The notes: generated from the sequence alone by a model not told the origin. 41,781 bases of DNA from Symbiodinium natans (GCA_905221605.1 CAJNDS010001014.1:1-41781); one strand, 5' to 3'. Positions 1 to 11,466 are shown, numbered from the stretch's first letter. Made by a program: numbers and translations.

Positions 1-43
1 CTTTCTCGGGTGTGGCCAAGCACCAAAGAGCAGAAATGTCGCG

Positions 44-313
44 TTTTTCAAGTTTCAAATTCGTTTCTGTAGTTTCAAATTAGTTTCAAAATAGTTTCAA
101 AATCCAGTCGCAAAATCGCTGTTAAGGGGAAACTGGATTTTCCTACGCGCGATTCAAAAAATGAAGGAATCTCAGAGATTCCTGGTTTTCAAAAAGCGCG
201 GACAGAAATTGCAGTTCCCCCTTAACAGCGATTTTGCAACTGGATTTTGAAACTAATTTGAAACTGACTGGAAACTAATTTGAAACTATGGAAACAATTT
301 GAAACTTGAAAAA
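44..313. repeat. Foldback (long inverted repeat) inside each array unit, first copy
   Basis: The left arm (about 44-137, starting tttttcaagtttcaaatt) is the imperfect reverse complement of the right arm (about 211-313, ending aatttgaaacttgaaaaa). The arms are about 95-100 nt and the spacer about 75 nt. In the spacer lies a perfect 9-bp-arm palindrome, aggaatctcagagattcct, at 165-183. The same structure recurs in every following unit at the unit spacing. A transcript would form a long hairpin, and the DNA could form a cruciform. No product is known. Confidence 0.85.
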
Positions 314-1011
314 TACCACATTCCGGACTTTCTGCCCCATCCTGGCCCCTCACATACGGCCCTCAGTTGACTTTGGTCAGCCGTGTCTAGAGACCAGAGT
401 TTCCGAAAACTTGCAAGTCTCCAGACAGTCTCGGACAAGATAATCCACAGTCTCGGACAAGATAATTGACTGACTTGTTGGCAAGAGTTGTTGCTGGAAT
501 GGCTTTTGGGAAGATTGTCGGAGAATGGCCTTTGGGAAGAATGTCGGAGATGTACTTTTTGCAGCTTCAAGCCTAAGCTCTCCTCTTTCTCGGGTGTGGC
601 CAAGCACCAAAGAGCAGAAATGTCGCGTTTTTCAAGTTTCAAATTCGTTTCTGTAGTTTCAAATTAGTTTCAAAATAGTTTCAAAATCCAGTTGCAAAAT
701 CGCTGTTAAGGGGAAACTGCATTTTCCTACGCGCGACTCAAAAAATGAAGGAATCTCAGAGATTCCTGGTTTTCAAAAAGCGCGGACAGAAATTGCAGTT
801 CCCCCTTAACAGCGATTTTGCAACTGGATTTTGAAACTAATTTGAAACTGACTGGAAACTAATTTGAAACTATGGAAACAATTTGAAACTTGAAAAATAC
901 CACATTCCGGACTTTCTGCCCCATCCTGGCCCCTCACATACGGCCCTCAGTTGACTTTGGTCAGCCGTGTCTAGAGACCAGAGTTTCCGAAAAAACTTGC
1001 AAGTCTCCAGA

Positions 1012-1247
1012 CTGTTGATGGACGAAATCCTGCATCATTCTTATCATGCAGCTCATCCCTTCCAAACCCTGAATCTTAACATTGCCGTCCTTGCAATGCT
1101 TCGAAAGTGCATGTGTGTGAATGACCGAAATCCTGCATCACCCATATGCGCACGCAACATTGAAATTCGACGGGTGCGGGGAGCTCGATTACCAACCGTC
1201 GCACACGTGTAACGCAGGGGGTCATGCAAGATTTTGTCCATCCACAG
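1012..1247. mobile_element. 236-bp TIR element (MITE-like), copy 1 in array
   Basis: This segment is absent from neighbouring units and is bounded by CTGTTGATGGAC at the left and GTCCATCCACAG at the right. The terminal inverted repeats match at 22 of 26 positions. It holds no frame long enough for a transposase, so it would be a non-autonomous element. An internal direct copy of cgaaatcctgcatca lies about 105 bp in from the left end. Its right end plus flank (atccacagtctcggacaagata) is duplicated in tandem immediately downstream. Confidence 0.75.
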
Positions 1248-2416
1248 TCTCGGACAAGATAATCCACAGTCTCGGACAAGATAATTGACTGACTTGTTGG
1301 CAAGAGTTGTTGCTGGAATGGCTTTTGGGAAGATTGTCGGAGAATGGCCTTTGGGAAGAATGTCGGAGATGTACTTTTTGCAGCTTCAAGCCTAAGCTCT
1401 CCTCTTTCTCTGGTGTGGCCAAGCACCAAAGAGCAGAAATGTCGCGTTTTTCAAGTTTCAAATTCGTTTCTGTAGTTTCAAATTAGTTTCAAAATAGTTT
1501 CAAAATCCAGTTGCAAAATCGCTGTTAAGGGGAAACTGCATTTTCCTACGTGCGATTCAAAAAATGAAGGAATCTCAGAGATTCCTGGTTTTCAAAAAGC
1601 GCGGACAGAAATTGCAGTTCCCCCTTAATAGCGATTTTGCAACTGGATTTTGAAACTAATTTGAAACTGACTGGAAACTAATTTGAAACTATGGAAACAA
1701 TTTGAAACTTGAAAAATACCACATTCCGGACTTTCTGCCCCATCCTGGCCCCTCACATACGGCCCTCAGTTGACTTTGGTCAGCCGTGTCTAGAGACCAG
1801 AGTTTCCGAAAACTTGCAAGTCTCCAGACAGTCTCGGACAAGATAATCCACAGTCTCGGACAAGATAATTGACTGACTTGTTGGCAAGAGTTGTTGCTGG
1901 AATGGCTTTTGGGAAGATTGTCGGAGAATGGCCTTTGGGAAGAATGTCGGAGATGTACTTTTTGCAGCTTCAAGCCTAAGCTCTCCTCTTTCTCGGGTGT
2001 GGCCAAGCACCAAAGAGCAGAAATGTCGCGTTTTTCATGTTTCAAATTCGTTTCTGTAGTTTCAAATTAGTTTCAAAATAGTTTCAAAATCCAGTTGCAA
2101 AATCGCTGTTAAGGGGAAACTGCATTTTCCTACGTGCGACTCAAAAAATGAAGGAATCTCAGAGATTCCTGGTTTTCAAAAAGCGCGGACAGAAATTGAA
2201 GTTCCCCCTTAACAGCGATTTTGCAACTGGATTTTGAAACTAATTTGAAACTGACTGGAAACTAATTTGAAACTATGGAAACAATTTGAAACTTGAAAAA
2301 TACCATATTTCGGACTTTCTGCCCCCCATCCTGGCCCCTCACACACGGCCCTCAGCTGACTGTGGTCAGCCGTGACTATAGAGACCAGAGTTTCCGAAAA
2401 CTTGCCAGTCTCCAGA

Positions 2417-2652
2417 CTGTTGATGGACGAAATCCTGCATCACTTTTATTATGCAGGTCGTCCCTTCCAAACCCTGAATCTTAACATTGCTGTCCTTGCA
2501 ATGCTTCGAAGTTGCATGTGTGTGAATGACCGAAATCCTGCATCACCCATATGCGCACGCAACATTGAAATTCGAGGGGCGCGGGGAGCTCGATTACCAA
2601 CCGTCGCACACGTGTAACATAGGGGGTCATGCAAGATTTTGTCCATCAACAG
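2417..2652. mobile_element. 236-bp TIR element (MITE-like), copy 2 in array
   Basis: Same length and ends as the copy at 1012. Here the right terminus reads GTCCATCAACAG, so the outermost 12 bases of the two ends are perfect inverted repeats. Several internal substitutions (for example ttttattatgcaggtcg near the left end) show it is the most diverged of the three full copies. The flanking array unit is also altered just downstream (gttccccattctcgg). Confidence 0.75.
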
Positions 2653-3232
2653 TCTCGGACAAGTTCCCCATTCTCGGACAAGATAATTGACTGACTTGTT
2701 GGCAAGAGTTGTTGCTGGAATGGCTTTTGGGAAGATTGTCGGAGAATGGCCTTTGGGAAGAATGTCGGAGATGTACTTTTTGCAGCTTCAAGCCTAAGCT
2801 CTCCTCTTTCTCAGGTGTGGCCAAGCACCAAAGAGCAGAAATGTCGCGTTTTTCAAGTTTCAAATTCGTTTCTGTAGTTTCCAATTAGTTTCAAAATAGT
2901 TTCAAAATCCAGTTGCAAAATCGCTGTTAAGGGGAAACTGCATTTTCCTACGTGCGATTCAAAAAATGAAGGAATCTCAGAGATTCCTGGTTTTCAAAAA
3001 GCGCGGACAGAAATTGCAGTTCCCCCTTAACAGCGATTTTGCAACTGGATTTTGAAACTAATTTGAAACTGACTGGAAACTAATTTGAAACTATGGAAAC
3101 AATTTGAAACTTGAAAAATACCACATTCCGGACTTTCTGCCCCATCCTGGCCCCTCACATACGGCCCTCAGTTGACTTTGGTCAGCCGTGTCTAGAGACC
3201 AGAGTTTCCGAAAAAACTTGCAAGTCTCCAGA

Positions 3233-3468
3233 CTGTTGATGGACGAAATCCTGCATCATTCTTATCATGCAGCTCATCCCTTCCAAACCCTGAATCTTAA
3301 CATTGCCGTCCTTGCAATGCTTCGAAAGTGCATGTGTGTGAATGACCGAAATCCTGCATCACCCATATGCGCACGCAACATTGAAATTCGACGGGTGCGG
3401 GGAGCTCGATTACCAACCGTCGCACACGTGTAACGCAGGGGGTCATGCAAGATTTTGTCCATCCACAG
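3233..3468. mobile_element. 236-bp TIR element (MITE-like), copy 3 in array
   Basis: It appears identical or nearly identical to the copy at 1012, including the tandem 22-bp duplication at its right edge. This indicates spread by unequal exchange of whole array units rather than by independent insertion. Confidence 0.75.
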
Positions 3469-6400
3469 TCTCGGACAAGATAATCCACAGTCTCGGACAA
3501 GATAATTGACTGACTTGTTGGCAAGAGTTGTTGCTGGAATGGCTTTTGGGAAGATTGTCGGAGAATGGCCTTTGGGAAGAATGTCGTAGATGTACTTTTT
3601 GCAGCTTCAAGCTCCTCTTTCTCGGGTGTGGCCAAGCACCAAAGAGCAGAAATGTCGCGTTTTTCAAGTTTCAAATTCGTTTCTGTAGTTTCAAATTAGT
3701 TTCAAAATAGTTTCAAAATCCAGTTGCAAAATCGCTGTTAAGGGGAAACTGGATTTTCCTACGTGCGATTCAACAAATGAAGGAATCTCAGAGATTCCTG
3801 GTTTTCAAAAAGCGCGGACAGAAATTGCAGTTCCCCCTTAACAGCGATTTTGCAACTGGATTTTGAGACTAATTTGAAACTGACTGGAAACTAATTTGAA
3901 ACTATGGAAACAATTTGAAACTTGAAAAATACCACATTCCGGACTTTCTGCCCCATCCTGGCCCCTCACATACGGCCCTCAGTTGACTTTGGTCAGCCGT
4001 GACTAGAGACCAGAGTTTCCGAAAACTTGCAAGTCTCCAGACTGTCTCGGACAAGATAATTGACTGACTTGTTGGCAAGAGTTGTTGCTGGAATGGCTTT
4101 TGGGAAGATTGTCGGAGAATGGCCTTTGGGAAGAATGTCGGAGATGTACTTTTTGCAGCTTCAAGCTCCTCTTTCTCGGGCGTGGCCAAGCACCAAAGAG
4201 CAGAAATGTCGCGTTTTTCAAGTTTCAAATTCGTTTCTGTAGTTTCAAATTAGTTTCAAAATAGTTTCAAAATCCAGTTGCAAAATCGCTGTTAAGGGAA
4301 ACTGGATTTTCCTACGCGCGATTCAAAAAATGAAGGAATCTCAGAGATTCCTGGTTTTCAAAAAGCGCGGACAGAAATTGCAGTTCCCCCTTAACAGCGA
4401 TTTTGCAACTGGATTTTGAAACTAATTTGAAACTGACTGGAAACTAATTTGAAACTATGGAAACAATTTGAAACTTGAAAAATACCACATTCCGGACTTT
4501 CTGCCCCATCCTGGCCCCTCACATACGGCCCTCAGTTGACTTTGGTCAGCTGTGACTAGAGACCAGAGTGTCCGAAAACTTGCAAGTCTCCAGACAGTCT
4601 CGGACTAGATAATTGACTGACTTGTTGGCAAGAGTTGTTGCTGGAATGGCTTTTGGGAAGATTGTCGGAGAATGGCCTTTGGGAAGAATGTCGGAGATGT
4701 ACTTTTTGCAGCTTCAAGCTCCTCTTTCTCGGGTGTGGCCAAGCACCAAAGAGCAGAAATGTCGCGTTTTTCAAGTTTCAAATTCGTTTCTGTAGTTTCA
4801 AATTAGTTTCAAAATAGTTTCAAAATCCAGTTGCAAAATCGCTGTTAAGGGGAAACTGGATTTTCCTACGTGCGATTCAAAAAATGAAGGAATCTCAGAG
4901 ATTCCTGGTTTTCAAAAAGCGCGGACAGAAATTGCAGTTCCCCCTTAACAGCGATTTTGCAACTGGATTTTGAAACTAATTTGAAACTGACTGGAAACTA
5001 ATTTGAAACTATGGAAACAATTTGAAACTTGAAAAATACCACATTCCGGACTTTCTGCCCCATCCTGGCCCCTCACATACGGCCCTCAGTTGACTTTGGT
5101 CAGCCGTGACTAGAGACCAGAGTTTCCGAAAACTTGCAAGTCTCCAGACTGTCTCGGACAAGATAATTGACTGACTTGTTGGCAAGAGTTGTTGCTGGAA
5201 TGGCTTTTGGGAAGATTGTCGGAGAATGGCCTTTGGGAAGAATGTCGGAGATGTACTTTTTGCAGCTTCAAGCTCCTCTTTCTCGGGTGTGGCCAAGCAC
5301 CAAAGAGCAGAAATGTCGCGTTTTTCAAGTTTCAAATTCGTTTCTGTAGTTTCAAATTAGTTTCAAAATAGTTTCAAAATCCAGTTGCAAAATCGCTGTT
5401 AAGGGGAAACTGGATTTTCCTACGTGCGATTCAAAAAATGAAGGAATCTCAGAGATTCCTGGTTTTCAAAAAGCGCGGACAGAAATTGCAGTTCCCCCTT
5501 AACAGCGATTTTGCAACTGGATTTTGAAACTAATTTGAAACTGACTGGAAACTAATTTGAAACTATGGAAACAATTTGAAACTTGAAAAATACCACATTC
5601 CGGACTTTCTGCCCCATCCTGGCCCCTCACATACGGCCCTCAGTTGACTTTGGTCAGCTGTGACTAGAGACCAGAGTGTCCGAAAACTTGCAAGTCTCCA
5701 GACAGTCTCGGACTAGATAATTGACTGACTTGTTGGCAAGAGTTGTTGCTGGAATGGCTTTTGGGAAGATTGTCGGAGAATGGCCTTTGGGAAGAATGTC
5801 GGAGATGTACTTTTTGCAGCTTCAAGCTCCTCTTTCTCGGGTGTGGCCAAGCACCAAAGAGCAGAAATGTCGCGTTTTTCAAGTTTCAAATTCGTTTCTG
5901 TAGTTTCAAATTAGTTTCAAAATAGTTTCAAAATCCAGTTGCAAAATCGCTGTTAAGGGGAAACTGCATTTTCCTACGTGCGATTCAAAAAATGAAGGAA
6001 TCTCAGAGATTCCTGGTTTTCAAAAAGCGCGGACAGAAATTGCAGTTCCCCCTTAACAGCGATTTTGCAACTGGATTTTGAAACTAATTTGAAACTGACT
6101 GGAAACTAATTTGAAACTATGGAAACAATTTGAAACTTGAAAAATACCACATTCCGGACTTTCTGCCCCATCCTGGCCCCTCACATACGGCCCTCAGTTG
6201 ACTTTGGTCAGCCGTGACTAGAGACCAGAGTTTCCGAAAACTTGCAAGTCTCCAGACAGTCTCGTCTCGGACAAGATAATTGACTGACTTGTTGGCAAGA
6301 GTTGTTGCTGGAATGGCTTTTGGGAAGATTGTCGGAGAATGGCCTTTGGGAAGAATGTCGGAGATGTACTTTTTGCAGCTTCAAGCTCTCTCCTCTTCTC

Positions 6401-8077
6401 GGGTGTGGCCAAGCACCAAAGAGCAGAAATGTCGCGTTTTTCAAGTTTCAAATTCGTTTCTGTAGTTTCAAATTAGTTTCAAAATAGTTTCAAAATCCAG
6501 TTGCAAAATCGCTGTTAAGGGGAAACTGGATTTTCCTACGTGCGATTCAAAAAATGAAGGAATCTCAGAGATTCCTGGTTTTCAAAAAGCGCGGACAGAA
6601 ATTGCAGTTCCCCCTTAACAGCGATTTTGCAACTGGATTTTGAAACTAATTTGAAACTGACTGGAAACTAATTTGAAACTATGGAAACAATTTGAAACTT
6701 GAAAAATACCACATTCCGGACTTTCTGCCCCATCCTGGCCCCTCACATACGGCCCTCAGTTGACTTTGGTCAGCCGTGACTAGAGACCAGAGTTTCCGAA
6801 AACTTGCAAGTCTCCAGACTGTCTCGGACAAGATAATTGACTGACTTGTTGGCAAGAGTTGTTGCTGGAATGGCTTTTGGGAAGATTGTCGGAGAATGGC
6901 CTTTGGGAAGAATGTCGGATATGTACTTTTTGCAGCTTCAAGCTCCTCTTTCTCGGGTGTGGCCAAGCACCAAAGAGCAGAAATGTCGCGTTTTTCAAGT
7001 TTCAAATTCGTTTCTGTAGTTTCAAATTAGTTTCAAAATAGGTTCAAAATCCAGTTGCAAAATCGCTGTTAAGGGGAAACTGCATTTTCCTACGTGCGAT
7101 TCAAAAAATGAAGGAATCTCAGAGATTCCTGGTTTTCAAAAAGCGCGGACAGAAATTGCAGTTCCCCCTTAACAGCGATTTTGCAACTGGATTTTGAAAC
7201 TAATTTGAAACTGACTGGAAACTAATTTGAAACTATGGAAACAATTTGAAACTTGAAAAATACCACATTCCGGACTTTCTGCCCCATCCTGGCCCCTCAC
7301 ATACGGCCCTCAGTTGACTTTGGTCAGCTGTGACTAGAGACCAGAGTGTCCGAAAACTTGCAAGTCTCCAGACAGTCTCGGACTAGATAATTGACTGACT
7401 TGTTGGCAAGAGTTGTTGCTGGAATGGCTTTTGGGAAGATTGTCGGAGAATGGCCTTTGGGAAGAATGTCGGAGATGTACTTTTTGCAGCTTCAAGCTCC
7501 TCTTTCTCGGGTGTGGCCAAGCACAAAAGAGCAGAAATGTCGCGTTTTTCAAGTTTCAAATTCGTTTCTGTAGTTTCAAATTAGTTTCAAAATAGTTTCA
7601 AAATCCAGTTGCAAAATCGCTGTTAAGGGAAAACTGCATTTTCCTACGTGCGATTCAAAAAATGAAGGAATCTCAGAGATTCCTGGTTTTCAAAAAGCGC
7701 GGACAGAAATTGCAGTTCCCCCTTAACAGCGATTTTGCAACTGGATTTTGAAACTAATTTGAAACTGACTGGCAACTAATTTGAAACTATGGAAACAATT
7801 TGAAACTTGAAAAATACCACATTCCGGACTTTCTGCCCCATCCTGGCCCCTCACATACGGCCCTCAGTTGACTTTGGTCAGCCGTGACTAGAGACCAGAG
7901 TTTCCGAAAACTTGCAAGTCTCCAGACTGTCTCGGACAAGATAATTGACTGACTTGTTGGCAAGAGTTGTTGCTGGAATGGCTTTTGGGAAGATTGTCGG
8001 AGAATGGCCTTTGGGAAGAATGTCGGAGATGTACTTTTTGCAGCTTCAAGCTCCTCTTTCTCGGGTGTGGCCAAGCA

Positions 8078-8263
8078 CCAAACCCTGAATCTTAACATTG
8101 CCGTCCTTGCAATGCTTCGAAAGTGCATGTGTGTGAATGACCGAAATCCTGCATCACCCATATGCGCACGCAACATTGAAATTCGACGGGTGCGGGGAGC
8201 TCGATTACCAACCGTCGCGCACGTGTAACGCAGGGGGTCATGCAAGATTTTGTCCATCCACAG
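8078..8263. mobile_element. 5'-truncated 236-bp TIR element at array end
   Basis: The last array unit stops within aagcaccaaa and continues as the internal part of the TIR element (ccaaaccctgaatctt). The five bases ccaaa at 8078-8082 are shared by both parents, a microhomology junction. The first 50 bases of the element are missing. The right terminus (ccatccacag) is intact, and unrelated sequence begins directly after it. Confidence 0.75.
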
Positions 8264-8461
8264 TCCTGTCAGGATCCCCCCTACCAAAAGACTGCGCACT
8301 GGCACGTAGATGTCGGGGGTGGCTCTTTCATTCAACCTTCAAACCTCAGCCTTGGCAAAAAAATCGCTCATTTAGCTTCAGCGAACTGTGGACGTATAGA
8401 GCCTCTGCCCTCAAATCAAAAAGTTCGATCAGAAACTTAACGACTTCTATTCATCTCTCAG

Positions 8462-8566
8462 GCGCTTTGGACGGCTCAGGGCCCCCTGGCAGTGCTCAGC
8501 CACCGCGACGACCCAGAGAGCGCGCGGCTCGTGGACACCCTTTCCTCAAGCAGATTTCTGGGGTGA
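8462..8566 (+). CDS. Possible exon, unidentified
   Basis: After a pyrimidine-rich acceptor-like stretch (ttctattcatctctcag), a frame starting GCG CTT TGG reads for 34 codons to TGA at 8564. Its composition (ALWTAQGPLAVL, then SHRDDPESARLVDTLSSS) looks like protein. No ATG precedes it, so it would be an internal or terminal exon. A different overlapping frame runs 8137-8754, but it begins inside the transposon-derived array end and is less convincing. No family was recognised. Confidence 0.3.
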   Translation, partial: ALWTAQGPLAVLSHRDDPESARLVDTLSSSRFLG

Positions 8567-8670
8567 AAAAGAGATCCCGGGGGCTTTTGGAGCATATTTG
8601 GAGGTTCATGGTACTTAGGAACCAAGTCAGAACTGTACGTTATAGCCATTTTCTCACAGCACTTAAGGGG

Positions 8671-8960
8671 CTTATATGCGCCCGCGTTCCGCGTACTCGA
8701 CCCCCCCCCCAATGGCATCCATTCGGGGGGGGGGACAGAGAAACCTCAGCCTAAACCCCAAACCTTGAACCCTAAGCCCTAGAACCTAAACCCACCAATG
8801 AACGACAGGAGGGAGAAGGGTAAACCCGAAACCTTAGCCGCTTTAACCCTGAACCCTGAACCGTAAACTCAGCACGAACCACAGGGGGGAGAGGGGAAAC
8901 CGTAAACCTACCATTACCCCAAACTTGAACCCTAATTAAACTCTAAACCCACAGTGAACC
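8671..8960. repeat. Dispersed telomere-associated repeat, copy 1
   Basis: It shares an ordered series of blocks with 20300-20600: atatgcgcccg, ctcgaccc, aacctaaaccccaaa, cccaccaatg, gggagaagggtaaa, cagcacgaaccacag and accgtaaacctaccattacc. The segment is rich in degenerate CCCTAAA-like heptamers. A hairpin of poly-C, aatggcatccatt and poly-G lies at about 8701-8740. Confidence 0.75.
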
Positions 8961-9345
8961 AATGGACCAGAGTGAAAATCCTGAACTCTACAGCCTAACC
9001 CGAAGGAGGCCAGCAAGAGCAGAAGCAAGGGGTGAGGGAGATAAAGAGCCCTCGCAAACGCCCAGGCAAGCCCTCTTGCCGCGGTGTTAACAAGGAGATG
9101 TCCACAAAAGAGCCCACCTATTTCTCTCCAAGCACAGCCCGGAATTTGGGAACCTCCCTCACAGCATCTGCACCCAATCGCAGTCTCAGGATCATCGTGG
9201 GTTAGTTCTGGGGAGCGCTGGCAACGGTGTTAACGACAGCACGACGGATGGCGAGGACTGCCCAGGGACCACAACAAATTTGATGGGCCTTCGTTGCGGA
9301 ATTTGGAGCTGGTTGCAAAGATGCAGTGTAAGCTACTCGCCCCCT
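8961..9345. other. No gene seen
   Basis: Unique-looking sequence without a convincing frame, splice pattern or repeat on either strand. Confidence 0.4.
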
Positions 9346-9440
9346 CTGGTTCTTAGTAGGGAGGGAATTCGGGGGCTTATATATTCCTGTTAAGGGATTA
9401 TCTAGGGTACCTCATTCCCTCATTCCCTACTAAGAACCAG
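9346..9440. mobile_element. Short foldback element, probably a diverged MITE relative
   Basis: Exact 17-bp inverted repeats (ctggttcttagtaggga and its complement) bound 95 bp. The motif cttagtaggga is also the inner part of the arms in the 8-bp-duplication MITE family found at 14185, 22617, 24733, 34295 and 40138. The outer GGGATGTTCC termini are not preserved, so membership is tentative. Confidence 0.5.
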
Positions 9441-11345
9441 TCGCAGGCACCCTTCTGGGAGCTCGCCGGCCCCGGAATTCAAGCGCGGCACGCACGCCTG
9501 GCACATGGTCAGGGCGGCTGGGGCCTGGAGGAGCCAACCGTTTTCTGGGATGGCTTCGAATTGAACCACTTCGAGGGTTCAGGGGTTTTAGGGTTTAGTT
9601 TACAGAAAGGAAAGCTGCGGGCCCCACTTTTCCACACATTGGATTTTAAGGGTTTTCTCGTGTTTTCATGCTGTTGTCATGTTTTTTCAGAAAGAGACAC
9701 ACGACGGGCCTGCGTTTTGCAGGTTTATATTCCGTGCGCATTTTTGTGTGACAAAGTCGTTGTGTTAGTTTATTTCATGAGGCAGTTGTATAAGTACGAG
9801 ACGAAGCTTTCCACAGGCTCCTCTCTTGGGGGTGAGGTAAACCTTTCAAGGGAATTTCTCACATGAGAGGGGAGTGGGGGGAAAGGAAAGGGAGGGGGGG
9901 TGCAAACAAAAAAGAACGGAAGGCCCCCCCCCTCCCCTTTTTTCGCCGCCCCAAAAGATGCCCCCCCCCCCCCCCCCCCACCCCCCCCCCCCACCAAACC
10001 AGTCTCCCACTCTATCCCTATACCCCTATTCTCCCTCAGAATGTTGTACAAGCTTTGCGTGTGGTAATGTCGAAAATGTTAACTGAGCTTCGCGTGTGGC
10101 AGTGCGGCACGTACTAGTTGGCAGTCGCGTATTATACTGCAAGAAAGTATACTACAAGGATACTGATAGCATGCGATATATAGAAACTACTACTACATTA
10201 ATGTGCTATAGTATAAATGTTTCATTCTATACCATGGTATCTTATAATCTCGTATCTAGACGTTAAATAAACCAAACTCACAAATATTCTTATAGGGAGG
10301 CAGGAGCTAGATCTTCCAAAGCCATGAGCTCCAAATTTAGGAGTTGTAGAATGCGGGAAAACTGGGCACCACAAGTGTGGCAAATATGGAATAAGGATTG
10401 CTGGGGGACTCAAAACTTATGTGGCATTTTCCAAGGTGAGGTTGTGCCGTCACTTCTTTGTGTTGGTACCCAGAACATCCAATCCAAAAATATACATACA
10501 AATGTACATATTTATATCCTGTATAGGCTTTGGCATGCCAGTTCTTTGGTTGAGGCGGGGGGGGGGGCTGTACCCCACTTTCCACACTCGTAAATTAGAT
10601 GGGCCGTCACATAATGCATTCCTCACTCCACAACTAAGTTCATATTTGTGAGGGAAAGAGACGAATGGGGTGGATCTTAGGAAGGCAGACATATTCTCAT
10701 AAATAATGCAAAAAAACACGTAGAAAAGCTTGTTGTGTCCGCATATTACGGGCCTGCAATGCGCCTTACTCGTTTTTTTTCTAATGTGGTTTCGTGGTTT
10801 GTTAGGATATCGCAGTGTGATATCATATCATGAGGCACTTGTAGATAAAATGCCCAGACCCTGGCACTACCAGAACTGCCAAAGTAGAAGGAGGGCCCTC
10901 CCATTGTTTTGTGCCCCCCCCCCCCATCCCCCCCCTTCCCCCGGCAGGAAGAAGGCTTCAAGGTTTGCAACGTAGTTTCGCCTTTTAGGGTAAGTTCAGG
11001 GTCTGAAAATAGAAGAACTTCATAGACGACTAGGGCCACTGGAAAAAAATCTAGGGCAGGACGCGAGACTACTGTGAGCAAATATCTCTGACCGGACTCC
11101 TGAAATCTTAGACCTAAGCTCATGACTTAACACTCTAATGAATCTGCAAAGGTCATGGGGGCAACTTTCCAGTACTCTCCCCGATCTCCGATGGGTAAGT
11201 TAAGCCCTTAAAACCGTGGAAATCCAAAACAAATGTATCTGGCATCCAAATACCATGATACGTGAATTATTTCAAAAAAGTATGAATTCGTCATAAATTC
11301 CTATAAAACCACCGTAAAAATTGGGGCCCCCAGGGCGTTCCACTC
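9441..11345. other. No gene supported; homopolymer tracts and AT-rich stretch
   Basis: Contains near-pure C tracts at about 9925-9942 and 9961-9993, a G tract at 10557-10567 and a C run at 10914-10926. From about 10120 to 10300 the sequence is AT-rich. Frames here are either Gly/Pro translations of the tracts or occur equally on both strands. A stub, ggggttttagggtttag, near 9582 resembles telomere repeat. Confidence 0.4.
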
Positions 11346-11349
11346 TCTT

Positions 11350-11385
11350 AGTTTAGGGTTCAGTTTAGGGTTTCGGGTTTAGGGG
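11350..11385 (+). repeat. Interstitial telomere-like tract (TTTAGGG), short, imperfect
   Basis: Four TTTAGGG-like units with ttcag and tttcggg variants, G-rich on the plus strand. Confidence 0.8.
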
Positions 11386-11466
11386 CGGCAGAAGTGGATA
11401 TGAATTGGTTGGTCTGTGCATGGGCACCCCTTCACCAGGTTTTTTCCACCGCTGAGACACTTCTGG

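Larger units (their letters stand above)
1..8263. repeat. Tandem array of ~554/584/815-bp units with higher-order structure
   Basis: Aligning the phrase ctttctcgggtgtggcc gives unit starts at about 1, 585, 1404, 1988, 2806, 3617, 4171, 4724, 5278, 5832, 6395, 6948, 7502 and 8056. Spacings are therefore 584, 819, 584, 818, 811 and then seven of 553-563 bp. Copies are nearly identical apart from scattered single-base changes. The long units carry a 236-bp inserted element. Units 1-2 and 3-4 form a repeated 584+819 dimer. Among the 554-bp units two sequence types alternate: type B has gtgtccg and cggactagataa (near 4569, 5676 and 7346), type A has tttccg and cggacaagataa. Inside each unit a 27-bp segment (gaatggcttttgggaaga and its variant) occurs twice in a row. 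The array runs off the left edge. Open frames of 60-118 codons occur on both strands in every copy, but unit lengths are not multiples of three, so these are not treated as genes. Confidence 0.97.

Noticed and set aside
1-8263. CRISPR-like or phage-like repeat array
   Set aside because: Units are about 550 bp and near-identical throughout, with no short repeat/spacer alternation and no cas genes.
286-8335. Dozens of 60-182-codon frames in the array on both strands
   Set aside because: They are repeat translations: both strands are open in every copy, unit lengths are not multiples of three, and frames end at unit polymorphisms. No protein family is visible.
9863-10117. Lys/Pro-rich frames around the C tracts
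   Set aside because: Low-complexity translation of homopolymer-rich DNA, with overlapping frames on both strands.
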